The notes under the pieces are model-generated. The model was given only the letters and a program-made list of their open reading frames with translations. It was not told the origin of the DNA and did not search any database. A program made the position numbers and the translations under genes. Below are positions 46,801-58,400 of a DNA stretch of 64,000 nucleotides, one piece after another; positions within the stretch are counted from its first letter, which is position 1, and each line of letters opens with the position of its first letter. The stretch comes from Sanderia malayensis (taxonomy: Eukaryota > Cnidaria > Scyphozoa > Semaeostomeae > Pelagiidae): contig RQOL01000729.1 in assembly GCA_013076295.1 (NCBI GenBank), positions 1,302,001 through 1,366,000 on the forward strand. Direction: 5' to 3'.

Positions 46801-49800
46801 AGCAAGAAACACCACGTTGTGGTTCACAGACCAGATATAGTCTACCACCAAAGACCAGAGATCTACCACAGACCACCATTAATTGTTCACAGACCAGATG
46901 TCGTTGTACACAGACAACCAGTCGTTGTACACCGCCCTAATGTCGTTGTCCACAGACCAGATGTTGTTTATCATCAGCCTCCAGTTGTATTCCATACACC
47001 AGATCCAGTTACACATCAACCCCACGCTGTATCACATGACATGTATGTGACACACCAAGAGCCACATCACATTGGATCAGAAATGTCACACGTCGGAGGT
47101 GAGGTAGGCCACGAAGGTTACTACGCTGAGGGAGACCACGGTTATGGACATGGCTACGGAGGCTATGGCTATGGAGGCCACGGATATGGAGGTCACGCAT
47201 ATGGCGGCCACGGATATGGAGGCCACGAAGATGGAGGTTACGGGTATGGAGGTCATGGTTATGGAGGGCATGGATATGGAGGTCATGGATATGGTTATGG
47301 TGGACACGAGTATGCTGGACACGGAAGTAACTACCTTGTTGCAGCAAAGAGGACAGCAAAAGCACCTAAAAAGTCAAAAGTCCAAGGCAGCAAGAAAGAT
47401 AGCAACAGTCACAAGAAGCACCACGTTGTTGTACAGCGACCAGATCTTGTATATCATCAAAGACCGGAGGTCTACCACAGACCACCATTGATTGTTCACA
47501 GACCAGATGTCGTTGTACACAGACCACCATATGTTGTACACCGTCCTGATGTCGTTGTACACAGACCGGATGTTGTTTATCATCAGCCTCCAGTTGTATT
47601 CCATACACCAGATCCAATTACACATCAACCCCATGCTGTCTCGCATGACATGTATGTGACACATCAAGAGCCACATCACATTGGATCAGAATTAGCACAT
47701 GTTGGTGGTGAAATTGGCCAAACAGGATACCACGAAGACAATGTTGGTTTTGGCCATGGAGATTTTGGTCACGGAGACTACGGTCATCAAGGTTATGGAT
47801 ATGGAGGCTTTGGTGGATTTGGAAACTTTGGAGGATTTGGACATAGTGGTGGGTGGTTCGGCCCTGGTGCTGGAAGCTTTGGAGGACCAGTTTTCCCTGG
47901 TGCATCAGCACATTTCTTCTTTAAGCCTCAGCAAACTGACAAGAATAAGGAAGAGGCAGGATTAGCAAAATCAAATGTACCCAAGGAAAAAGGTAAACCA
48001 ATGAAAGAAAATGTCAAGAACGAGAAAAGCTCCAAAAAATTTGAATTTGGTCACCATGATGGATTTGGTGAGCATGGTGATGGATTCGGTTTTGGCGGTG
48101 GCCATGGTGGCGGACATGGATATGGCGGCGGTCATGGTGGCGGATTCGGCTTTGGCGGAGGTCATGGCGATGGTTTTGGTGATGGAGGAGGTCATGGCGA
48201 TGGATTTGGCTTTGGCGGCGGCCACGGCGATGGATTTGGCTTTGGCGGCGGTCATGGTGATGGATTTGGCTTTGGCGGCGGTCATGGTGGTGGATTTGGC
48301 TTTGGCGGCGGTCATGGCGATGGATTTGGCTTTGGCGGAGGTCATGGTGGTGGGTTTGGCTTTGGCGGAGGTCATGGTGGTGGATTCGGTCATGGTTTCG
48401 GTCATGGAGATGGGGAAGGACACCATGGCGGACATGATGATCACTTTGATGAAGATTGGGACCATCATGATTGGGGCCATGGACATGATAACACCTGGGA
48501 ACACCACAATGACCATGATCATCACCACAGTGGTACACAGAATGTAGTTATTCAACGACCAGACATTGTTTTCCATCCACGACCAGAGATGTACCATCGA
48601 CCTGATATAATCGTACACAGACCTGATATTGTCATCCACAGACCATCAGTTGTCATCCACCAGCCTCCTGTCTTGGTACACAGACCAGCTGTTGTCATGC
48701 ACCAGCCACCTGTTGTATTCCATCAGCCACCACCAATCCTACACAGACCACATGTTGTATCGCATGATAATTATGTCACACATCAAGAACCACATCATGT
48801 CGGTTCACACATTGAACATGATGGTGGTACAATCGGCCACGGAGGAGACAGTTACGGAGATGGCGGCTTCTATGAGGGACATGATGTGGGACATGTTGGC
48901 CATGGTGATGATTTTGGACACGGAGAGGGATTTGGACACGGTGAAGGATTTGGTCATGGTGAAGGATTTGGTCACGATGGTGGATTTGGGCACGGTGGAG
49001 GATTTGGGCACGGTGGAGGATTTGGTCACGGCGGCGGATTTGGACATGGATATGGTTCTGAGGGTGGGCACGAAGAATTTGGTGGACATGAAGGATTCGT
49101 TGGTCACGGAGATTTTGGTGGACATGAAGGATTCGGTGGTCATGGAGACTTAGGTGGCCATGAAGGATACGGTGGTCATGGAGACTTTGGTGGACATGAA
49201 GGATTCGGAGATCATGGGGACTTTGGAGGTCATGGTCATGGCGATTCATGGGGCAAATCAGAAATTGCTGGAAAAGGAAAGTCAAAAACAACGCACAAGA
49301 AAGAGACAAAGGTATCTAAGAAAAAGAGTCAGAAGAAATCAAAAGCAAGACGCAGTGCTGATGAATCTGAACACCAAAACAGCAAGCAGACCAAAACAGC
49401 AAAACACGGTAAGAAGAGGCATCATGTTGTAGAAATTCATCGTCCTGATATTGTATTCCATCAGAAGCCAGAGGTTCACCATAGACCAGATATTGTCGTG
49501 CACAGACCAGATCTGGTAATTCACAGACCGGACGTAGTAATTCACAGACCACCAGTCAAGGTACACAAACCAGCGGTCGTCTATCACCAGCCTCCAGTTG
49601 TCTTTCATCAGCCAGAAACAGTTGTACATACACCACACTACGTATCTCATGATTCATATGTGACGCACCAAGAACCACATTACATCGGCTCTCATATCCA
49701 TGATCACGGGTATGGACATGGGTATGGTCACGGCTATGGACATGGTGGAGTAGGATACAGCTATGGTCATGATGGTCACTGGGGCTACAATGGAGGTAAT

Positions 49801-52800
49801 GCTAAGTGATCGGATTCAGAAACAGATGATCATCACTATTTCAAGGAAATCACTACATTCTATTGAAATACAACCATATTAGCAATTTCACATACCTCAA
49901 ATTCAATCCCAAAATTTCATTTCTGATTAAACTGACTTAATCAGAAATAGTGAGAGACCATTGTATTTTGAAATATCTCGCACTTTTTTAAATGTCAGTT
50001 GTAATTAAATGCATGCAATACTCTTTGCAGGATATGGATCTGTGAAATCGGTGATTCACAAGCACAAGCACAGTAAGAAGAAGATTGTGCCTGGTACAAG
50101 AAAGGATGAAATAGAAAACGCACAGAAAAGACACTTTGGTGGAGGATTCGAAGGTCATGATGGTGGATTTGGAGGTCACGAAGGTGGATTCGGTGGACAC
50201 GAAGGCGGATTCGGTGGACATGAAGGCGGATTCGGTGGACATGACGGTGGATTCGGTGGACATGACGGTGGATTCGGTGGACATGACGGTGGATTCGGTG
50301 GACATGACGGTGGATTCAGTGGACATGAAGGCGGATTTGGAGGCCACGACGGTGGACACGATGGCGGATTTGGTGGCCATGATGGTGGCTTTGGAGGCCA
50401 CGATGGTGGGTTTGGAGGCCACGATGTTGCATTTGTAGGCCACGATGGTGGATTCGGGGGCCACGGTGGTGGATTCGGAGGACACGATGGTGGATTCGGA
50501 GGACATGAGGGTGGATTCGGTGGACACGAAGGTGGATTCGGAGGTCACGGAGGGCATGGTGGAGGTCATGGTGGTGATGAGCATCATTTTGACGATGACT
50601 GGGACCACCATGATTGGGGACACGGACATGATAACACATGGGAACATCACAATGACCATGATCATCATCATGCTGCAGACCAAAACATTGTTGTCCAAAG
50701 ACCAGACATTGTCTTCCATCCACGACCAGAGCTGTATCATCGACCAGATATCATAGTTCATCGTCCAGACATTGTAATTCACAGACCTTCAGTGGTCATT
50801 CATCAGCCTCCTGTCTTGGTACACAGACCAGCAGTTGTCTATCACCAACCACCAGTTGTTTTCCATCAACCACCACCAGTTCTACACAGACCTCATGTTG
50901 TTTCACACGATATGTACGTCACCAAACAAGAACCACACCATGTTGGATCAGAAATTGAGCATGGAGATGGCCATGGCGGCGGTGCTGGCGGCGGTGGCGG
51001 TGAAGGAGGTGACGGAATAGGTAACTTGGACGTATTTTATTAGCATATCAAACAACTCTACTATTGTGCTTCTATTATCAGTGCTTCTCAAAATTTCTGA
51101 AAAACATTAAACTTAAGAATGATAGCAAGTTCTCAGTCAATCCAGTACTGAATAAAATGAGCTATGAAATTTTAAAGTAAAGATTATTTAGCCAAGACCC
51201 TGATTTAATTCGCTGTTTTCATTTTAGCCGATACAGTAAGTCATGGTGGATATTATGAAGGTCACGATGTTGCTCATCATGAAGCCACACACGAGCATGA
51301 TGGAGATGGACATGGCGACTTATGGGGTCACGGTGATGAAGGATTTGGCGGAGAACACGGCGGATTCGGAGGAGAACATGGTGGATTTGGAGGAGAACAC
51401 GGCGGATTCGGTGGAGAACATGGTGGATTTGGAGGAGAACACGGCGGATTCGGTGGATTCGGCGGACATCATGGAATCGGTGGAGACTTTGGAGGCATTG
51501 AAGGACACCACGGATTCGGACATGGCTTCGGCCACGGATTTGGAGGCGGACATGAAGATGAAGGACATGGCTTTGCCAAATCGAAAGTACCAAAGAAGAG
51601 CAAAGAGAAGCGATCGCTCAAGAAAAAAAGTCATCACAAGCTAAACAAGAACGAAGATAATGCTGGAAAGAAAAGCCGTGTGGTCTACTTCCGCCCACCT
51701 TTGATTTATCACCAACCACCAGAGGTGTATCATCGTCCGGATCTGATTGTCCACAGACCAGACATTGTCGTTCACCGACCTGAGGTAGTTGTACACAGAC
51801 CGGCAGTTATCGTACACAGACCAGATGTAGTCTATCACCAACCACCAGTTGTTTTCTACACGCCACATCCAATGGTACATCAGCCGCACGCTGTTTCACA
51901 CGATGCTTACTACACGCATCCAGAGCTCACACACGTTGGTAGTAATCTGGAGCACACAGGAGGAGAAGTCGGACAAACAGGATTCCACGAGGTAAGTTTG
52001 CTACGTCTAACCTTTTACCCTTGAGTTCTCTTAAGAAGTGCCTAAACGATGCTTCCTAATATACTTGATTTTTAAACAAGGCCGGATCCTCTACACAATA
52101 GAATTATGGTTAAATGTACTTAGAGGTAATGAAATAAGTTTTAGCAGCACCCTGTCCATTAAAAATAGATAAAATAGCCTGAAATAGTTCACTCACCAGA
52201 TGAGGCAATTAAATTCCACATGTTTTTCTTTTTTCAAGGTGGATGATCACCACGACGACCATGAGGTTCCATTTGCTTTCTCAGGAGCAATGCATGCTGG
52301 AGATGACTTCCACGGTGAGTTCGAGGGACATGAAGACTTTGACCACCATGATCCACACCAAGACGTGTTTGTTGGAGCTACGGGAAAATCAAAGATCGCA
52401 AAAGACGATAGAAAGGATGATGACAATGATGATGACGATGATGAGAGGAAGAAGAGATCACTTCTCGGAAAGCTGATCAAAAAAAGAAGCACAAATGAAG
52501 ACGAATCTTCAAAGTCTTCCAAGAAGAAGAAGAAGAAGCAGCCTTCAAAGAAAAGCACAGTGAACAAAACAGAAGCAAAGAAAGACGACAAATCTTCCAA
52601 AAGATCTGACGTCAAAGCAACCAAGAAGAACGATATCATTGTAAAGCGCCCACCAGTCATTTACCATCCACCCCCTGAGATCTATCATCGCCCACCCATC
52701 ATCGTGCATCGACCACCACTGGTGATCCGTAGACCACCCATCATCTACCATCAGCCTCCAGTAATCGTTCATCGTCCAGCCGTTGTCTACCATCAACCTC

Positions 52801-53573
52801 CACTCGTTTTCCATCAGCCACCTCCAGCAGTTAGTCAGCCAATCCTCAAGTCACATGACACATTCATGATGCATCCAGCAGCCCGTCTATCCCACATGGG
52901 ATCGATGGTGACCAATTCTGGAACGTATGTCGGTGTCCCAGAGCACCGATTCATGTATCAAGGTGGTATGGGCTACTTCCACTCACCACAAGAGAATCAT
53001 ATGGAGCATTTCGAGGGTGAAGGAGAACATAACGTCGAAGGAGGAATGGGAGGAGGCTTTATTGGTGGAAACATGGAGCATGGCGGATATGGTGAAGGTG
53101 CTGATCATCAGGACTTCGGACATGGTGCTTTCGGGCGAGACCAAGTAGAAGAGAACAATGGAGGCGGTGGGGAACAAGGAGGGGAACAAGGCGGGGAACA
53201 AGGAGGGGAACAAGAGCAGGAACAGCAGGACCAAGGCGAGGGTCAAGAAGGCAACTACTTGAAGGAGACCAAGAAGCAAGTCGAGAACACAAATGAAAAA
53301 CAAAAGGAGACATCAGAGAAAAGAAAGCAAATCGCCAGGCCAAAGACGATCAGCAAGCTGATCAAAAAGGTCAGCAAACGTCAGGTCATGGCATATCCAA
53401 GAGGTTATGAAGGTTATCCTGCCTACGTTCCTTCAGCATTTTCCCCTTACCGCCGTGAACACAAAGACCACAAAACACGTGTCGATGTAGATGTATTAGG
53501 AAAACGATCAGTACCAGAAAATGACAAGGAACAACTACAAAGCACAAACAAAGAGGGTTCTTTTTTATTCTAA
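34851..53573 (+). CDS. giant secreted HRP-module polyprotein M3 (zero frame)
   Basis: Nine coding exons, phases closing throughout: 34851-36487, 37669-41081, 41907-42356, 42682-43427, 43967-44855, 45374-49795, 50031-51020, 51228-51991, 52239-53573; 4881 aa in zero frame. Start: the ATG at 34851 opens a signal peptide (MGTAAVKWLAFAFCLHVYVT) ending near VDALPQR. The first exon is acidic, with Lys-Arg sites (RAKRD, LSKRE, KSKRD), then His-rich. From 38478 on, 13 modules of about 100 aa recur, made of strings such as VVVHRP, IYHRPD, VYHQPPVVFHQPPP and SHDMYVTHQEPHHIGS. Between them lie Gly/His/Phe/Tyr minisatellite runs and Lys-rich linkers with further Lys-Arg sites. A His-rich then acidic block ends exon 2. 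No known domain family. Likely an extracellular structural polyprotein. The zero-frame stop is at 53571-53573; see the -1 extension. Confidence 0.83.
37445..37489. repeat. perfect 20-bp inverted repeat, 5-nt spacer
   Basis: Arms 37445-37464 (ATCGTTAAATTGTTGCATAT) and 37470-37489 are exact reverse complements around ATTCC. It lies in M3 intron 1, about 180 bp before exon 2. No sequence kinship to the 33574 repeat beyond arm length. Confidence 0.9.
39715..39835 (+). repeat. coding minisatellite, 21-bp unit
   Basis: Six or so copies coding GFGGEGH in M3 exon 2, the first four nearly identical in DNA. Confidence 0.85.
48095..48400 (+). repeat. coding minisatellite, 30-bp unit
   Basis: About nine copies coding FGFGGGHGDG or GGGFGFGGGH in the large M3 exon, kept in frame. 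Confidence 0.85.
49919..49948. repeat. 12-bp inverted repeat
   Basis: ATTTCTGATTAA and its exact reverse complement around ACTGAC, in the M3 intron between exons 45374-49795 and 50031-51020. Confidence 0.7.
50145..50560 (+). repeat. coding minisatellite, 21-bp unit
   Basis: Roughly 19 copies coding GGFGGHD or GGFGGHE in M3 exon 50031-51020, all in frame, with a few longer variants (GGHDGGHDGG). Confidence 0.88.
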
Positions 53574-53605
53574 GGCGGCCTCGGGTGGCTATTCCATCCG
53601 AGGCC
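53561..53605 (+). promoter_or_regulatory. candidate -1 ribosomal frameshift signal
   Basis: The heptamer TTTTTTA (53561-53567) sits in the M3 zero frame as U UUU UUA, matching the X XXY YYZ slippery rule. The zero-frame stop TAA follows two codons later (53571-53573). After a 9-nt spacer, 53577-53588 pairs with 53594-53605 into a 12-bp stem (one G-U pair, seven of the first eight pairs G-C) with a 5-nt loop. Shifting back one base enters a frame open to 55465. Heptamer, spacer and stem all fit known -1 signals; function is not proven. Confidence 0.65.
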
Positions 53606-55465
53606 CTTGGCGGATCCTCGGGTAACATGAACGAAAAAGTAGTGAGAGATGACAAAGAAAACACAAATAACAGAATAAAAAGACAGCAGGCCTACCCGTA
53701 CGCTAATTACCAATACGGCTATCCAGCTTACAGAGGTATGCATGCTGAATTACTACCAAGCTTCTACAAAAGACACAATCCCTACGAGCCACATTTCTAT
53801 AATCAAGAGGATGAGAATAAGCCACGAGTGAAAGTGCACATTGAAACGGAAAGAAAAAAGAATACAATAGCACGCAAAGACGAAACAAGACAGCATAAGG
53901 TGAAACGACAGCTTTTTGGAGTGACGTCAATAGTCAGTCCAGTTGGAGCGTTGAAGACAACAATTTATTCAGAAAATTCAAATGGGAGATCGCAAGTACC
54001 AGCAGATGACTCAAGCATTGCAATGCAGAGAAATACACGACAAGAGCCTGAAATCGAAGTCCCAATACGGGCTGAGGAGCACCACGGTGTTGTTACCAGC
54101 AAATCGGAAGTGACAGGAGAGAATAAAAAATCAAAAATTCAACAGAGGATCGAGAAGAGGGAATCCGACGACACGAATCACGAACAGAAGCCCGTGAAGC
54201 GACAATTTGTCTTCAATTCCGAGCCACCAGTCGTGCGAGCGACAGTGAAGGGTGAACATTCCAGTCAACACAATCCAATTGGCAACTTGTTGAAGCTTAT
54301 AGCAGGCCACAATGCAAAGAACATGCTTGGGTTGAATAGCAAGTCATTTGATGTCTTTCCAGGGCCAATGCCAGGTGGCAGCGAGAATGCAATGAATATG
54401 AAGAGCTCAGAGTACGGTGTTCAGTCAATACCTGATGTGAATCGAGACCTACCGTACGCTCCTCCGCAGCAACCACAGCAAGTCGAAGACATGTACTCCA
54501 AAGCGGGCATTTTGATGGACGATATGAGTCGACGCAGAGCTGAATCGCAGAGAGCCAAAGAGACGATGGCCGAGAAAGAGGCACTAGTTCAACAGAAGGA
54601 GGCTGCATCTGCAAAAGAGCAAGCTATGATCAACAGACAGGCTCAAATGAACGCACTGGCGGAGCAACGAGCTGAGCAAAGAGCTGCGCAGGAGAGGGCA
54701 TTGGAGAGAGAGAGAGAAATCGACCGGGAACAGGAATTGCAAGAACAAAGAGCAAGGGAAATGGCATACTTGACATTCAACCAACAACAACAGCAATTGG
54801 ACGAGCAGAGACAAGCAGAAATGATGCCTGTCCAAAGCATACAGAAACCAGTAGAGGCTGAAGCAACACCAGAAGTAGCGACTAGGGAGACCCAAACCGT
54901 GCCAATGAGCGACGCATACAGCGATGAAATGACGGGACAGAGCAGACAATTGCAATACCCCATGGCTGCGTTTCAGGACGGTGAAGCATATGCTCCAATG
55001 CCACTGATGCGACCAACACTTCCAGCAGCATACTTTCCAACCCCAACAATGTATATGATGCCACAATATCCCGCTGTACCATTTGCAGCCCCAACAGTGC
55101 CAATGTTTACACGTCGTCAAGTGCTAGTTCACAACACCAATGATCTAACAGCCTTACATCACTATCAACCTCATTATCAACGGTACTATCAAACCCAACA
55201 GCCTCATTATCAAGACCGCATGCCAATGTCATTATCAAAATCTGAGTATCAACAGCCGCATACAGTTCACAGTGTCCGTCGTCACCATACGCCAACACAG
55301 CCTCCTTATCATGTCGATGAAGGAGAGCCTCCGTATGAAGACGAGGATGACGAGAAACCGGAGGTTCATGTTCATATTCAGACGGAGAAATCAAAAATCC
55401 CAAAAATTCGCAAGAAAGAAAACAAAGCTTCTAATGTTGCAAAAGCTATCAAAACAACTAGTTGA
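53567..55465 (+). CDS. M3 C-terminal extension in the -1 frame
   Basis: An open frame of 632 codons, read only if ribosomes slip back one base at 53561-53567, or if the assembly lacks one T. It adds KRQQAYPYANYQYGYPAYRG, which resembles KRQVMAYPRGYEGYPAYVP just before the zero-frame stop, so both lie in one repeat series. KPRVKVHIETE and KPEVHVHIQTE also repeat. Basic sites (VKRQLFG, VKRQFVF) follow the M3 pattern. A Gln/Glu/Ala/Arg-rich segment at about 54510-54830 looks like a coiled coil (EKEALVQQKEAASAKEQA), then a Met/Pro/Tyr/Gln/His-rich end. There is no ATG near its start and no signal peptide, so an independent gene is unlikely. I found no GT donor in the needed phase that would join it by splicing at the AG at 53573-53574. 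An in-frame GT-AG pair ending at 53602 is possible but weak. A donor (GTAAGC) follows 4 nt after the stop. Confidence 0.72.
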   Translation: MLRRPRVAIPSEALGGSSGNMNEKVVRDDKENTNNRIKRQQAYPYANYQYGYPAYRGMHAELLPSFYKRHNPYEPHFYNQEDENKPRVKVHIETERKKNTIARKDETRQHKVKRQLFGVTSIVSPVGALKTTIYSENSNGRSQVPADDSSIAMQRNTRQEPEIEVPIRAEEHHGVVTSKSEVTGENKKSKIQQRIEKRESDDTNHEQKPVKRQFVFNSEPPVVRATVKGEHSSQHNPIGNLLKLIAGHNAKNMLGLNSKSFDVFPGPMPGGSENAMNMKSSEYGVQSIPDVNRDLPYAPPQQPQQVEDMYSKAGILMDDMSRRRAESQRAKETMAEKEALVQQKEAASAKEQAMINRQAQMNALAEQRAEQRAAQERALEREREIDREQELQEQRAREMAYLTFNQQQQQLDEQRQAEMMPVQSIQKPVEAEATPEVATRETQTVPMSDAYSDEMTGQSRQLQYPMAAFQDGEAYAPMPLMRPTLPAAYFPTPTMYMMPQYPAVPFAAPTVPMFTRRQVLVHNTNDLTALHHYQPHYQRYYQTQQPHYQDRMPMSLSKSEYQQPHTVHSVRRHHTPTQPPYHVDEGEPPYEDEDDEKPEVHVHIQTEKSKIPKIRKKENKASNVAKAIKTTS

Positions 55466-58400
55466 AAGGTAAGCATGTGAAGGGAAGAGTAATATATGGA
55501 TAACTAAGTAGAGTTGACACCCTCTATCTATACGTATGTTTAAGTAGATAAACATACGTAGCTACTTCAGAAAACAATGTAATATAAAAATATACAAGTC
55601 ATACCATTTCATCTTTATCTTTTGAGATATCGAAAGGCTGCAATTAAAAATTACTCTATTATAATTCAAAGCTTACATTATTAAAGCCTTCTGTTGAAAA
55701 CACTCTCATACAGTAATGTAAATCAACATTTTGTATTTTTCTTTCTGATCAGATGTGAAAATGGGTTGAATTAGACGAAGACTTGATAGAAATATTGAAG
55801 CTGCGATTAGCCAGTTTGCTGCAGAATAGACATGAAGCATTGTAGCGGCCCGAGAACAATTTTAAAATCAATGAAATGCAAAGACACCAGAATGCTCTTT
55901 CAATCAAACTCTCCTTGATTGGAAAAAGTGATTATTATTTATTAATTTTAACCACAGGCACCGTTGAACAGCTCAGTGCTTGCTCCTTACTTTATAGGTA
56001 AAAAACTCATTGAACAATCGTATCAAGTAAGAAATTTATTATCCTGTAATGTTATTGCGTAAATTCTGAATTTTCGCACTGGAAGTTGCTGACTTCCAAA
56101 CGTCCTTGAAATTTAAAAACTGAGTTCAAAACCAAAGAGCATGCAGCTCAAATCCACCATTCATTAAATCAAGTAAAACGAATGAGAGTTCACTCCACTC
56201 TAAGGCGCGTTACTTTTAACAAAATATTATTATTTGTAAGATAGATCTCATATTCTAATCGATCATATATGCTCTATGAGTAGTAGGTTATCGATGGTCA
56301 CTGTCAGTATAGTGCAATTTATCATATTTTAGTGTTATATTCTATATTCATTATTCTAATGACATATTGTGTGATTTTAGTAAAATACAATCGGATTGAT
56401 AAACATAAGTAACAGATGATTTGGCGTCTTTGACTTTTCCATGTAGTTACTGCCTATATTGTTACTACTGTCATATATTTCTCTAGACAAGAGCAAGTGT
56501 TTCAACCTTGATGTTTCGGCTGTTTTGTAATAACCCAGAGCTGGGGCAATTGCAATTCGACTCGACCCCCAATGCCGCCCCTTGAGTCTGCAGTTTTGGG
56601 GTCGACAAGTCAATTGTCGTTTTAGAACATATTAAGAAATGCACGAAGCAAACAGACGCAAGCACATATGTAAACAACGGCAATAAATACACATGTAAAC
56701 AGCGAACACCCGGGCAGGATAATTAATCTTTGCCTGACATGGTCAGGCGATAATGGCTGCGATTAACACACGCACCATGCCATCTAAACATAGATAGAAT
56801 AAATAGTCTTTGCTGTATCGCATACGTAAACAATGCAACAGGTAAATAATAATAAGCCGAAGATAAATATTTCAAGTTAATGTTGTCATTCTCTGCTTTT
56901 GGGCACAAATAAAGAATGATTTAATGACAGAGTCTTGGATACACAGCCAGGGGCATTAAATGTATTTCAAGGTTAAGAAGCACCGAGTTAGAGAGGGCAC
57001 CTTTTGATTAAGAAATGAAAAGGGCACCATTTCAAAGAAAAGGAGCCAATAAACGTAGTTTTCTGAAGTAATTGAGTTCCCTGGTACCATTGGTTTCGTT
57101 CTGAACTTCCTGAAAATATGCAAAGAGAATATGCTATGCCATGTACTATGTAACCAAACCAGTATTACAGTGGATATATACATTAGGTTAGTTCAACTTT
57201 GCCCGGTTGTTGAAAGATGCCAAAAATGAAATAGGTAAAAACAAATGACCTAAACTTGAAGTTGTTCCATTCTACAAGGTGCATTATGTTAACTTTGGTC
57301 AATCATATCAAAAATGATGATTTCCTGGATTTCCAGGATAGATTTTTGGGGGTCTTTCAAGCCAGACGGATAAGAACCAGCAATCATAATTATGATATTG
57401 AAGTTGACAGAAAATAGAATCGATTTGAATGGAGTAATTTTAAATTGGGGTTTCAGTAGTCGCTTAAAATCGCACCGTAAATTTGCACTGTAAATTTTGT
57501 AGTTTGAAACTCAAAGACACAAGAAACTAGCTACTCTATTGAAGGATGCATCAAATAAGACCTAGCTTTAAGAAATTACAGAAGCGTAAAGATGTAATAT
57601 AAATTACTTTTCACCTCGAAATACAGTGGTACCATATGTCCATTGTTTGGGATATTTTGTTGGAAAGTAATTATGGGGAAACAATCAATAATGTCTTTTT
57701 GTCTCAAAAACATTTTCAACACACAAAGGGGGCGTGAGATTTCTCCAATCTGCTCCCAACGCTCGTGAAAAAGTGAACACGCAGAACCGAAACAAAGTCA
57801 ATCATTTCCATTGGGCATATAACAATCAGGTAGAGAAATGCTTTCCGACCTCGCAACATTATACGCACAGGGATTAAAAGCGGCAAATACAGTCCACATC
57901 TGGAGAGAAATCACGGCCTAATAAGATCTCTCCAGCCCACTCTTACACGCTAATCAGGCATTAACAATTCTGGATGTAATGTATTTTCAGTTGCAGCTAT
58001 ATACATTACGTACCATAGCGTTGTTACGGCAAACGAATTAGCAGAAACCGGCAGCTTATTGCGTTCATTGTTGTCGTATTATCAAACAATAGGCTGCTTC
58101 GAAACCAGCCTCATGTTTGTGTAATCAAGCTGTGCGTTTTTCTTTCGTTCTATTTAATCAACTGTACTAACGTCAAGCGTGAGTGTAGTCTATGCTGTTT
58201 GGCGCTAGCTCCAATTCACCATTGTACGATGGAATAATCTTGTGTGGAATAGCTTGTCTGAAAAAGCAGCACTTTGGAAACGGCATGCATTTCGTACCCG
58301 AATGAGAAGTGGTTTTCGAAGGAACCGTCCGTGTTTATTTCTGGCCATTCCGGTTCTACAGACTACAACTGCATTTATAAATTATCATTCCACTTACCCA

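Larger units (their letters stand above)
38478..52935 (+). repeat. 13 copies of the HRP module within M3
   Basis: Approximate starts and ends: 38478-38800, 39202-39520, 42939-43170 (degenerate), 44094-44400, 45532-45830, 46141-46440, 46807-47110, 47416-47715, 48532-48830, 49420-49715, 50680-50965, 51669-51960, 52626-52935. Order inside a module: basic lead, VVV(N/Q)RP, YH(P/Q)(P/R)PE(I/V)YHRP, three to four (V/I)(V/I)HRP strings, VYHQPPVVF(H/N), SHD, then often EPHH(I/V)GS and a Gly turn. Modules 5-8 are the most alike (often the same codons), so they are the latest duplicates. Modules 1, 2, 4 and 13 form a second type with YHPPPEIYHRP and FHQPPPAV. Confidence 0.9.

Noticed and set aside
53435..53610. 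A short intron joining the two M3 frames instead of a frameshift
   Set aside because: The good-looking acceptor at 53574 needs a phase-2 donor and I find none nearby. A phase-0 pair ending at 53602 is possible but has weak sites and would be much shorter than other M3 introns. Not excluded; cDNA would settle it.
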